Source: Hermatobates lingyangjiaoensis | Lineage: Eukaryota; Arthropoda; Insecta; Hemiptera; Hermatobatidae | Direction: 5' to 3' | DNA length: 64,000 bases | Assembly: GCA_026182355.1 (NCBI GenBank) | Contig: JAPFBL010000049.1 | Span: 2,436,501-2,500,500 of the forward strand | Part shown: piece by piece, positions 40,139 to 50,999 of the stretch | Numbering within the stretch: the first letter of the stretch is position 1 | Layout of the letters: the number at the start of each line of letters is the position of its first letter | Notes under the pieces: model-generated | Told to the model about the DNA's origin: nothing | Seen by the model: the letters and a program-made list of their open reading frames with translations, nothing else | Database searches by the model: none | Made by a program: the position numbers and the translations under genes

Positions 40139-43100
40139 CAGTGATTATCAAACTTATTTCTTTTACCACCTCCTTTGAAAATCAATTATTTTTCAGCGCT
40201 CCCCATTTTTTATACACCCCTAAAACTTAAAAACCACAATTTAATTACTTTAATTAATTTAGTTATATTAGACGGTTCTGATATTTAAACTTACATTCTA
40301 AACTAGAAATTTTTACCAGTGAGAGGAAATAAAACCCAACTTTGTAATATTAATAATATATTTCAATCAAATTAAAAGAAACAATATAAATATGTAATCA
40401 GTTATCTTTTTTATACTAATCTAATGAGATGGATGAATTTGACGATATTTAATAAGTTTGTTGATATCAGGTTCGATTTTACTCAAAAACAGTCGTAAGT
40501 CGCCGCGTTTGGTAACTTGCAAATGATTTCTCCTTTTAGTAAGCAGCGTTGTCACAGCGCTAAATCCACGTTCACACAAATATGATAGAAATGCTATCAA
40601 AAATCGTTCAACGATAGACCACAATCTAGGGTACAACTGCGGAATTGACTTTTGTAGCCAAAATTGTTGGTAGCCATTTTTGTATTTGATTTTTATTTCC
40701 TCGTTCGTTGTCAGTTCTATAAGTTCTTCTTCCAACTGGGGTGATATTGCTATATTGACATTTGAAAAAGGCTCTAACACCCAGTCTGGTGTTTCCAATT
40801 TCAAAATGTCCTGGAATCTTTCATTGAAATCACTGTGAAGATTTCATGGCAGTAGTCACTACTTTGCGTTTGTCACTACTAAATGGCAGTAGACGAGCAA
40901 GTCGTCATTGTTGCAGGATCCTGATAAATTGGGAAAATTATGGAACTCACGTCTGCCGATATTCTTCTTGTGTAAGAGCAGCTTGGCTAAGAAAGCAGCG
41001 ACGACAGTTTTTGTTTTTATTAATTTCAAATCATCGCCTTGAAGTTGGAGACTCATATCATTAAGCAATGTATAAAGGTCTGTCAGGTATGCGATATCAT
41101 TCTTTGATTTGATGAGGTTTCGCGCAATTCTATGTCTTTGTTTTCCAAGAACTCAATGACAGAGTCAAACAGATTGTAAAAACGAGTCAGACAATTTCCT
41201 TTTGATAGCCAACGCACTTCTGTGTGAAAGATCAATCTGTTGAAATCTTCATCATTATCAACACAATGCTGATTAAATAATTTGTGATTTAAAGAGTTGT
41301 TTCGGATTTTATCGACTGCTCTGATGATATGTTGCAATGATTGAAATAGTCGTTCACTTAAATTTCTAGCAACTAAAAAATGCTGCCGATGTATAACGCA
41401 ATGCACAGCAAGCACATCAGGAATTTTGTTTTTTAAGCACGATATAAAGCCTTTTTGACACCCCGTCATAGCTGGAGCACCATCTGTAGCAACGGAATAT
41501 TATTTCCGTTGAAATAATATTCTTCAACGGAATTCCTTTTTTATCACAAAACTTCTCCAGTGTTTTAAATACGGTTTCTCCTTTCGTGTCTGTCTCTAAA
41601 TTTCTAGCAAATAAAAGTTCTTGACATAGTTTTTCATCTTTAATAAATCTCACTTAAGACTACAACAATGCTTCATTCGTTAGTAAAGTGGACTCATCCA
41701 AGTGAATTGAAAATTTACTAGTCTTCAGATGATTTCACAATGACTTTTCAATGTTTTCAGCCATTTCATCAATTCGTCTTTGGACAGAACTATTGCTCAA
41801 AGGAATTTTTCGAATTATATCTGTCGCCGGTTTATGGAGCACAGTAGTTATAACTTGTTTTATCGCTGGCAAAATTAACGTTTCTCCGATGGTGTGTGGT
41901 TTACCTGTTTGAACAATTAACAGAGAGGTATTGTATGAAGCTCGAAGTCCGTCATCGTCTTGCTTAGCAGCCATCGAAAAAAGTTTCAATACACTTGGCT
42001 GAGCATCATGCTTCTTTTCCAGATCTTGAAAATAGACTACATTTTTGTCCTTCTTATCTGGATGCATTTTATTCAAATGATCTTGAAGGCTTCATCGCTT
42101 CGTTTTAAAATGTTTTTGAACAAAGAAAGCACAAAGTCAAAGATGAGTTTGTCGAACTTTCTATGAATCCATATTTAATATATTCTACACTGCATTGCCG
42201 TTTCTTCTTTTTTGCTTCTGACATGGCTTTGTTTTCAAAAATATGTAAATAAAGTGTTGAACTTAAATACTTGTTTAAAGATAGCGCGCGAAACCACAAA
42301 TGATAATATAAGAAAACTTACGAGCTTTTATATAGGATTTAAATACAATAAGTGACGACAGGAGTAAGACAATCACTCACAAACTCATTTATCTCTTTCG
42401 ACGCTCAATCGTGCAAAGCAAGTATCGATGAACCAACAGATTTCTACCGGATTGCACCAATAGCATTATTTAAGGTTAGCATTTAGTCGGCAAAGTAAGC
42501 ATATTGTACAGCATATACTGGTATCCACTGATGAAAATTAAAACTTTATATGTTTGTAAAAGTTTTGTACTTTACTAAGATACGATAATTTTTGATAGTG
42601 TTGTACATGTTTTTGTGCTAAAAACTTATGTTGAGTCTAGAGACCAAACAATAACAACACGTTTTTTTTCAATAGATTGAGATTGCTTTGTATGCATTTC
42701 TCGAAAAACCTAGATTTAGAGTAATATATTTCGGTTTCATTATGGATTGAACATATAACTAATACATACAAATACATATCATTGTTATTTTATACTTAAA
42801 TGTTGTATTAATTTTAGTAAATGTAGTACCACGTAGTACATATGTATTTGTAGGTGCTATTATTTGTTTCTTCATACATGTACGTAAATTGCTACAGAGC
42901 AAGTATTTACAAATTTGCAAAGTAAAAATAAATTCATCTCATCAAAGTTTGTTTAAATTCAGAATTACCAAAATACATTGATATTTTATTTTACTATTAT
43001 TGTACTAATTTATTAGAACGAAACTTTTTTTTGAATATCTTTTTCATTTATATAAGATAAAATTCTCATTATAAGATAATTAAAATTTTATATTTCGACT

Positions 43101-43893
43101 AATACTACTAACAATAATAACTTATTTAACTACGGAAAATAAAGTAATATCATTTCGTATTATAGATAAATATGGGTAATTTTTAATAGAATTTTAGTTT
43201 ATAATTTAGAACTGGTTCAAAGCCAGCATTTTTATTATTTGTAATTTTTAATATTTATAATATGTAGAAATAGTAAACGATGTTTACAATAAGTGAACCG
43301 TTTAGGCTTACTATCATTGGACGGTAATGGGTTAATTGTAAAAAAAATTTTCTAACACAACTTTTTGAATACCAATAATTATGTACGTATTTCCATTTTA
43401 TACAAAAATTATGATTCTTACATCAGTAAAATGCTAGAAAAATATTGTAATATGCACTTATGTTAAAAACAAGAAAGAAAGTAAAGAAAACTTCAATTTA
43501 TGTTAGTTTACGTATGTATATTTTAAAATTCTGCATGGTAGTTTTTTCCCTAATGTTTAAAATAAATTCTGCTGCATGTAATTAAGGTAAAATTGCTCTA
43601 ATTTTTTAACTATCATTGATCATGTTTCTTTATCCGCCGAAACTTGTCACAACTTGATTGCGTACGGTGTGCGGGCTATCCTACGAAATCTATGTTAAAT
43701 ATTTTAAGTTTTTATAATATCATACAGGGTAGAAATATAAACTAACTATTTGTTATTATGTAGTAGGTGGGTTTTAATTTTAGTGAAATTTAAAATACTA
43801 TATAAAGCAAATGAAATTACAAATTATAAATCGCCTCCCTCTAGGTTTCGTACGCCCCCAAGGGGGCGTTATCGTCCACTTTGAGAAAGACTG
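40139..43893 (-). mobile_element. hAT DNA transposon with 8-bp target duplication, inactive
   Basis: The ends are imperfect inverted repeats: CAGTGATTATCAAACTT at the left, and CAGTCTTTCTCAAAGTGG when the right end is read on the opposite strand. A perfect duplication of CACTAATG flanks the element. The transposase relic is on the - strand at 40421-42299. The interval 42300-43830 holds no frame and is AT-rich. The element is about 3.75 kb, the size of an autonomous hAT, but it carries frameshifts and stops. Confidence 0.88.
40421..42299 (-). pseudogene. hAT transposase relic (ZBED5/SCAND3-like family)
   Basis: From the N-terminus (42299 downward): a BED-finger-like LCFLCSKTF with SLQDHLNKMHPDKKDK, then ASYNTSLLIVQTGKPHTIGE, a GETVFKTLEKFCDKKGIPL segment, VLAVHCVIHRQHFLVARNLS, FHTEVRWLSKGNCLTRFYNL, and the C-terminal dimerisation region SYLCERGFSAVTTLLTKRRN. 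This order matches ZBED5/SCAND3-like hAT transposases of animals. At least four breaks (near 42100, 41735, 41480 and 41000) interrupt the frame, and one is a small insertion forming a palindrome at 41495-41522. Confidence 0.8.
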
Positions 43894-43901
43894 CACTAAT
43901 G
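43894..43901. repeat. Right 8-bp target site duplication (CACTAATG)
   Basis: Follows the right hAT terminus. Exact copy of 40131-40138. Confidence 0.9.
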
Positions 43902-44180
43902 CATCGCAATAGATCGATAGACAAGTACCATCATGGATTACATTCAGATTCAGGACATGTTGAATATGATGAATTGCAATCTATCCTACAGTCATTGGCT
44001 AACAAGTATTCAGCCATCTTTGTGAAAGGATATAAAAAGGAGTTTCTCCAATCTCTTCTACCATGCACGATTATATTAAACCTACAAGACTTTAGCTGTC
44101 AGAGTGTCAAAAAGCTACAATCAGTTCATATGCAGTGTTTGCATCACAAAATTACTTACCGCCAACATGGTTTGCTGTAA
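43902..44180 (+). pseudogene. Right part of the split virus-like frame
   Basis: Encodes MHRNRSIDKYHHGLHSDSGH, YDELQSILQSL, IFVKGYKKEFLQSLL and ILNLQDFSCQSVKKL, ending after a CLHHK segment. The HHGL...YDEL...IFVKG-KK arrangement is found in multicopy arthropod proteins of unknown function that I associate with the same elements as the double jelly-roll genes; the fold might be exonuclease-like. No start codon or complete gene remains. Confidence 0.4.
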
Positions 44181-44199
44181 TACATGGTAAGTATATATT

Positions 44200-45915
44200 T
44201 TGGAATCCAATAGTTGAATGCCATTATTAGTTAATGCCTTCTCAGTAATATCAGTAATTCTATGATCAGCTCCAACATGCATACATGTTCTCCAGGTCAT
44301 TCAAAACTTACGTACTTTGTGTTACCTCTTCATTGCAGTCAAATAAAAAGTGGCAGTAACAGAATATAAACATATTATAAAAAGTATATTTATGTAAGAA
44401 TGTTTTTACTTACATTTTTTGAAGTATTTAATTATAAATTATAAACTATTTTAGTATTATTTTGTAATATTTATTTTCCTCAAAATAAATTTTAAACTTC
44501 ATTTTTTTTTGTCTTTGATCACGCAATTTAGCATACAATTTTTAGTATGGCCTAAATCACTTATCAACTTTCAAGAACTATTCACCGCGAGCTGATTGTA
44601 CTTAAATTATCGAAAGATGTGTTTAAGGTGTATTCAAAAATACTGATTATAGTGGACAAACGAATCGTTCTGAAAGTACTTCGACTTTAAATGCACAGAA
44701 AGAGATAGTCACTGTAGATAAAACATGGTTGCTTAAGTCATACCAAAATCAAAACAACAGTTCATGATGTAGGGTATTCTTCATAATTTCAACCAAGAAT
44801 TTTTTAAGTATTTTATTTTGTTTTTTCTGTTTTGGTAACCCTGAAATCAGGAAAAATATTTCCTTATTGAGTACAACAAATCAACAAACCAGTGGTTCCT
44901 GGTTTCTTTGAAATCAGTCATTTGATATTATAATAAATATATGGCTACTAGTACATAATAATACATAACACATACATACAAAACATATAAATATAGTAGG
45001 ATAATAGTCCGAACAAACAAATCATGTATAATAAATACAATAGTATTAGTGAACTAGTGAGGAAACTTGTGATGACAGGCGAGGGTTTTTGTTATTGATT
45101 TGTATGAAACTGGAAGATATGTGTTTCTTTTTTATCCGCTAATAATACCATCTATACCACTGTGATTAAAGCTGTTTTAGGAAATATTATTCATATTGTT
45201 ATTAACATCTCATAGGTTGTTAATAACTTTATGGTGGACCTGAAATATCTTGTCTCGTTTATTTCGATCTTCGTTCAACTGCTAGGACCTTATTCTTCTT
45301 CCAGAACAGACTGAGTATTTCCACTTGGTGTCCTCGTATTTCTACCCTGCAACAGACAAGGTTTACCAATGGACATAGTATAAGAAACACTCACTCTCTT
45401 CTAGAAAAAGAACAAGATCATAAAACAGTCAATCGGAGAAAACAAATCAGTTAAGATTCCCTGTTAATACAATGTTAAAACAATTATTACCGATCCCATA
45501 TAATAACTGTGTATTTACCTTAAATTATTTAGTTTCTACAATGTTTTTATTGAAATTCAGAAAATACTAATCATTTTGGAAAGCAATAACCATATTAATT
45601 AAAAAAACAAACCCATAAAATAATGTCTATTTCTACATTAACAATGTTAGTATCATAATTCGTTTTATTCTTTGTTATTAAGTTACCTCGAATTTGGACG
45701 CACCCTGGAAATAATGCTGAGAATATGTAGAGGTCAATCAAAATGACTTGCTACCTAAATAATTATTCTGATTATTCAATATTCAATACTGGGTACAAAA
45801 AATAATAAATAACATCATTAAAAAATATTATGTAGTTATGAGTCTCTAAATACATCAAAAACAACCAAATGAATAAGTAATGTATAATCACCACGATGGC
45901 TGGTTTATATGAAGA
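44200..45915. other. AT-rich sequence, perhaps partly ZP-gene 3' UTR
   Basis: No open frame is convincing. The part next to 45916 should be the 3' UTR of the - strand ZP gene, whose length is unknown. A weak possible exon on the - strand near 45300-45350 after a TGTTGCAG is noted but not supported. Confidence 0.4.
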
Positions 45916-46063
45916 TTAAAGTTCATCTTGCAAATGAACCGATTTTGGAAAAAAGGAAACGCTGTTGGAAATGTTTTTAACTTCAGCATGTGGATGTTGT
46001 TGTTTTTTCTTGGATGAAGAATAATCAGGATCCTCCAAAGTAATTTTGGAAACCACACTAGTC
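45916..46063 (-). CDS. ZP-domain protein, last coding exon
   Basis: On the - strand the acceptor TTATTTCAG precedes GACTAGTGTGG. The first base completes the Pro codon split by the previous donor, giving SSNP-TSVVSKITLEDPDYSS, then a Lys/His-rich stretch and FFPKSVHLQDEL before TAA. In-phase joining and the SKITL-DPD pattern support it as the continuation of the ZP protein. It ends soon after, without a visible transmembrane segment, so this may be a short isoform. Confidence 0.6.
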
Positions 46064-46812
46064 CTGAAATAAAATAATTTTTTTTTCATGAATATTTACT
46101 GTTTTTATTAAAATTTATGTTAATTTTTATCATTCAATTTGACAACAGATTTATAGTAATATAGTGAAGTAATTCGATATACGAGAGTATAAAAATTCCA
46201 TCATTTATATAGGACGCCAAACAGAGTCATGCTTATTATTCCGTATACTAAATTTAAAGGTTATAAGTAGACAATAATTTTAGAAATAAATTATTCGATA
46301 AGTAATTTTCTTAGTTTTGTCCCAATATTTAACATACCTATGTTTTTTTTGCACAAAATATGACACTCGATTTTTTTCTTTAAATGTGCTAAGTAAAATT
46401 AAAAATTTATAAGTGTACAGTAGGTTTCTAATAAACACTAATTTTAATTATCCTAGAAAGTTGTTATTATATGTAATTTATGCTATTGAATCCATAATTA
46501 TTATGTACAAAACATTTACTTTATACAGTAAACGTATAAAGAAAAAACCAACAGGACATTGTGCTTCATATATAGTAATATCTTGAGATACGAAGCCCCA
46601 ACATACAATGTTCTTATATACGATGAAAAATTTCATATTGTTTATGCCTGGAAAACAATATTTTTGAGATACGAATACCATATCTAGTACAGGGACGCAG
46701 GTGATCGCCCAGCTACCCACGTCCACCCAAACATTCAGCACTAAGTGATAGTAATAAGTCTGCTTACTTTGCAAACACCTACGGGTCTTCAGTTTATGGA
46801 CTATCTATATTC

Positions 46813-47030
46813 TTTCAGATTTGGTCGTCCCCCTCCGAAGAGCGAAAAGCCCAGGGCTTGCGCAAGTAGTTAATCAACCCCGTCGGGGCGTCATTGTGAG
46901 GAGTCATAGTACTAGAGGAAATGACTCATGAAGAGAGATTACAAATCTCTCGTTGACTAAACACCTGTCTTCGAGTAAAGGTCAGTTTAGCACCGTCCAC
47001 TTCCCCGAGAAGCCACCTTGAATTCATAAG
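46813..47030. repeat. GC-rich repeat-like patch, unclassified
   Basis: Base composition jumps compared with the flanks (for example TCGTCCCCCTCCGAAGAGCG and ACCCCGTCGGGGCG). There is no reading frame and no clear tRNA boxes. It is probably a SINE or fragment of an unknown element. Confidence 0.35.
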
Positions 47031-47084
47031 CAAATTTTATATATTAATTATATTGTAAAATTCTTGAATCTATCATTATATTAC

Positions 47085-47386
47085 TCAATCAGTACACCTA
47101 AAACTGATTCGCATCTTTCAAAAAGAGTGAGCAGTGTCCTCACTTTCGAATATCATCTTCGTTTATTACCTTTGTTAACTCAGGAAAATTACTTTCTAAA
47201 AGCTTAGACCTTTCAATTAATGATTGATAAATAGTCTTCTTCCAAAATGCCAGAATTTTTTGTCTTAATTAACACAATTGTAACTCTTTACATTTTGAGA
47301 AATTTTTTTCAACAAACCGCAGAAGGCCGCATTTCATGGTTCAAAAGGCCACATGCGGCCTTAAGACCGCAGGTTTCCCACACCTG
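47085..47386 (-). mobile_element. hAT-like terminal fragment
   Basis: At its right end the - strand starts CAGGTGTGGGAAACCTGCGG and continues GGCCGCATGTGGCC, like hAT termini. Further in, a short coding relic reads IERSKLLESNFPELTKVINE, then a stop. The other end is not found, so it is truncated. Confidence 0.45.
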
Positions 47387-47399
47387 TTTTAAGGTCTTC

Positions 47400-47660
47400 C
47401 ACTGGCTAACTACCACCTGTCTTGGGCATATAATTGGTTCGATGGGGTATATCTAATCGTCCGCACTTCGACAGCCCTTCAAGAGCCGACCCAACCAGGC
47501 AAGTGCGAGTTGTCCAAAACAATCAGAGGAGTTCAAAGCCCGTTCCCACTGGTAGGGGTGTGGGGTCTAGCTCTCCTTGGATGCTAAGCCGGTATCCCCC
47601 CGAGAAGTTACTGCTTCTCACACAACAACCACAAGCGTCTACCCAACCTGGGTGAGAAAG
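47400..47660. repeat. GC-rich repeat-like patch, unclassified
   Basis: Includes AGAGCCGACCCAACCAGGCA, GGTAGGGGTGTGGGGTCTAG and CGGTATCCCCCCGAG. Composition is unlike the flanks. No protein or RNA family recognised. Confidence 0.3.
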
Positions 47661-48119
47661 TGATACGTCTTAGCTAAATAATAAATAAACAAATATATTC
47701 AATTTAAAGAAAAACACACAAAAATATTGAGAGTTTTACACATGTTTCTCGCACCCTCCTTCTCCATAGTACATATATGAAGTTCTGTGATAGTATAGGT
47801 AAGTATGAATACATGTCTAAGTTGTTATTAGATACATATATCATGCATACAATAAACACTGATTTTACCTTATATTAAATCTATATTTCGTTGGTATTTA
47901 GTCGAGTTTAGTAAAGTTGAGTATAGGCCACGCAAGATTTTCTTTTGCTTTTTTGATTATTACTTACATTATTTTTATTTAGGTAATTTTTGTTTGGTTA
48001 TTTTAATCTAGCTTCTTTCTTCTTGCGAAAGGTGGTAATATTGGAGAATTCGTTCCTTTTGGATAAGCTACTCGAAAGTTAAGTCAGATAATGTCACTCA
48101 AGCTGAGCATTTCATCTAT

Positions 48120-48235
48120 ATAAGGACGACGGATGTTAAATCTTGTCTGCAGCTTTCTGTGTTTTTCCTTTATGTTAAAAGTGTTTGCAGTTCGATCGGA
48201 CAATTTATTTTTAAAGATATATATATATATATTCT
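48120..48235 (+). repeat. Penelope-type satellite piece with TA tract
   Basis: AGGACGACGGATGTTAAATC, TTTCTGTGTTTTTCC and GTTAAAAGTG align with 27640-27712. A TA tract at about 48219-48231 follows, as at the other loci. Confidence 0.45.
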
Positions 48236-48884
48236 GAAGAAAAACTAAAGTCATTTGATCATTAACAGTCTTTGTTTGAGCTTTAAAAAGAATTGATACT
48301 TCATATATCTGGATACGGAAGTAAACATTATATGTTTAAAGTAAACATTTTAATACAAGTATATTTTTATTTTTGCTGAATTTATTTAAATCGAACGCTT
48401 AAAAAGTGGATTTAGTTTAGAGTACCTAAAATAACTCAATAGTTATATAAGCAGTTAGCATTTACCTATCCTATGACTATGTGGCTAAAATAAAAAAAAA
48501 ATAAAGGAAAAGTTTATAAATATTTACAAAAATTTTTTTTGATAAAAATTTGATAAAAAAATACTGGTTTCGAACATGTAGTGCTATTCCTAAAGCTGCA
48601 TTACCTGTTAGAAGGTTTCATACTTCCTTGTTCAAATTCATCGTTTTTACTAAACTTTTTTATATAAAAACTATGCGTTCACTGTCACAATACGCCCTTT
48701 CATTTTGCCCTAAAAGTTTATAAAATATTTTTTATTATGCTTCTACGTTTTTAATATGTAATTGTTACTTCGTATAACGATTTTTTATGAATTCTTCAAA
48801 TATTGATAACTCTGGATGCTTAATTCATGTTATTCACCCTTAATACAAAAAAAAAAGCAGTTTGAATCAATATGGTATACTTAC

Positions 48885-49012
48885 GGGTTAGAGGAGACAG
48901 TATAGTCTTTAGGAGAGCTGAAGTCACATTCTAGTGTAAATGCAGCATCACCAGGCATTATCAAGTCATCGTCATGTTGTATGATAAGTAAATTTGTATA
49001 TACATTGCTATG
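48885..49012 (-). CDS. ZP-domain protein, penultimate exon
   Basis: The - strand acceptor TTTTTCCAG precedes CATAGCAATG. It encodes VYTNLLIIQHDDDLIMPGDA then AFTLECDFSSPKDYTV, a standard stretch of the ZP-N part in arthropod cuticle ZP proteins (YTN-L-VQHD and D-AF-L-CDF). The donor is AACCC|GTAAGT at phase 2. Confidence 0.82.
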
Positions 49013-50003
49013 CTGGAAAAATAACTCTATTTGTAGAATTTGATAAACATTTATATACATAGAGCAACGTCTAAACCACAGTAAGAAAATCAGAAAAATG
49101 ACTAAGATATTGGAACCAAAAAAAGTGACTTGGCCGGAGTCTCACTGTTACTGTGGTAGACCATTTGTTTTGGTTGAAATATCTTAAGTCATTTTTCTGA
49201 TTTTTGTACTGTGTTTTAGGCGTTGACTTTTATTTAGCAAAATAATTATGGTTAAGAAGAATATGGTAAGCTGAAGCATAGTCTTGATTATTTAGGCTTT
49301 GATGCATTTTTTGACACTATCAGAGTTCACTAGAACGTTTATTTATCAGTGAAATAAATATTCTACCTTAATAATACGGACACTTCATACTGTTAAGTTT
49401 TTTTACCAATGCCCGTACTTATAGGGCCTACAAGTACGGCCTATAATTTAAGTATTTACTTAGTATTATTTACTTGGTATTTACAGACACTCAACCTTCA
49501 AAGTACAAACCACGCACAATGTTGATTTAATTACGTCGTATTTTCCATATGTGGTATGGAGAAAATTAGTAATTTAATGAAAATAGACGTATTTAACATG
49601 TTTATGGCTGTTGATAGACATATGGTCATATAGCCATAAATGACAGATTTAATAAGAGCACACTTTTATTTAATAAGAGTCAGGATGCTCAAGTGGTTAT
49701 TGTGCAGGCCACTGATACCGCAGATTTCCTCTAACCATATTTTTTTTCATGTGGGAGATGGAAAAATTCTACACGCCGTCCCTAGGGGAGGATGTAATAC
49801 CATTAGTACTTTGTCTATGCCATGGCAAGTACTCCTTAAATATCCCTAATATAAAAAAAGTATAGTGTAACAAAATTTAAGTTTTCCAATAGAGAAAATA
49901 CCAACATTTGCGGTTGAAACACTTAAACAGTATGTTTTTTTTTATTGGTTAACTTATAATTTCTTCAATAGTTTATATGTTTGTCAAATGCTAATATGCT
50001 TAC
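49013..50003 (-). other. ZP gene intron with a foldback element
   Basis: A foldback unit lies at 49066-49226, close to the 48885-49012 exon. A GC-richer patch at 49680-49820 is unassigned. Confidence 0.6.
49066..49226. mobile_element. Foldback element related to the Penelope-type satellites
   Basis: Arms 49066-49118 and 49172-49226 are reverse complements with few mismatches (CAACG-CTAAA-CACAGTA and CAGAAAAATGACT-AAGATAT). Part resembles the 29.99 kb piece (GACTAAGATGTTTGAACC). Hammerhead-like cores are only partly kept here. Confidence 0.6.
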
Positions 50004-50257
50004 GTTTGTTGTCCCACAGTTGTCAAAGGGCAAAGTCAGTGTAAAGTAAGTCTTCCCAGGTGGGTGTGGATCAAGAACACACGGAGCCTTGCTTCCATAG
50101 AATCCTCTGGTATAGATAATACCACTGAAAAGAGCGTCCATCACGACTGACACTACCATACTCTCGGCATTACACAGCAAATCTACCCGATCATAACCTT
50201 TCGTTGAAGGTCCTATTTCCATATGTTCACTGAGGTCTTGCTTCCATACTTCATAAC
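50004..50257 (-). CDS. ZP-domain protein, earlier exon
   Basis: Secreted or membrane ZP proteins polymerise in apical extracellular matrix; in arthropods many shape the cuticle. This exon encodes YDRVDLLCNAESMVVSVVMD, ALFSGIIYTRGFYGSKAPC and LTLPFDNCGTTN, which is the ZP-N core: conserved Cys, F-G-IY--G--, Cys, then LP---CGT. The acceptor TTTTAG|GTTATG is at phase 1 and the donor AAC|GTAAGC at phase 0. Upstream exons with the signal peptide are not found, so the gene is 5' incomplete. Which ZP family member it is cannot be settled. Confidence 0.85.
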
Positions 50258-50646
50258 CTAAAATAAATCACATCTTAAATAAACAGATTTATTTATCTGA
50301 AGACACAATAAACTTTTATCTCTACTTTTATATATTCAAATGTATTGTTAGAATAAAGATATAATTTGTAATACTCTTTGGAATAATATCTCAAATCGGT
50401 ACCCATTTTGTCTCAACAGTTCAATACCGAAAGAATTTAAACTGATATATAATACAACAATTCATTTTGCATTATTATTTTCCTCAAAAATATTCTCTTT
50501 AGACGAATAAAGTAAGGACATTTTGCTAAAAAAAACTCCTATTTATGCAATGATCCACATTCTGTAGTAATTTTTTTTCATTTCTTTACAGATTTGAAAT
50601 CCTTTTACAGAATAAATCCATATACAGCTAATGCACATAATATAAA
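50258..50646 (-). other. ZP gene intron sequence left of the LTR element
   Basis: AT-rich. It ends in the TAAA target duplication (50643-50646). Confidence 0.6.
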
Positions 50647-50982
50647 TGTAAGGTTGTTTAATAAAACGATTTTATTAATCTGAAACAGAATAATGATGGA
50701 AACTTACAATCAAAGTTACAAAGCAATGGTGTTAATTATAAATAAACAAACAATATTGTACAACAATAATAATAGTAAATAGTAAAGGAATGAACATACC
50801 TGAAACAGAATAATTAAATTACAGGCTATTAAACACCTCTAGTGATTACAGCAGAAACATTAATAAATTATGAATCTAAAAAGGATTAGTACACAGTGCT
50901 ATCTATGACAGTGTTGCCATGGGCAACGATGTCAAAGTAAATAAAAGAACCAACCATGAACAAATGACTATGGGCATTTACA
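50647..50982 (-). repeat. LTR (3' LTR of the - strand element)
   Basis: Starts TGTAAGGTTG and ends GGCATTTACA on the + strand; aligned throughout with 55143-55498. The TAAA duplication precedes it. Confidence 0.9.
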
Positions 50983-50999
50983 CCTCCACCCTCAAGTCA

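Larger units (their letters stand above)
46064..48884 (-). other. Intron between the last two ZP exons
   Basis: Contains a GC-rich repeat-like patch (46813-47030), a hAT terminal fragment (47085-47386), another GC-rich patch (47400-47660) and a Penelope-type piece (48120-48235). The rest is AT-rich and unrecognised. Confidence 0.6.

Noticed and set aside
45300..45355. Possible further ZP-gene exon after TGTTGCAG on the - strand
   Set aside because: It lies beyond the stop at 45916, gives a short peptide in one frame, and has no family similarity.
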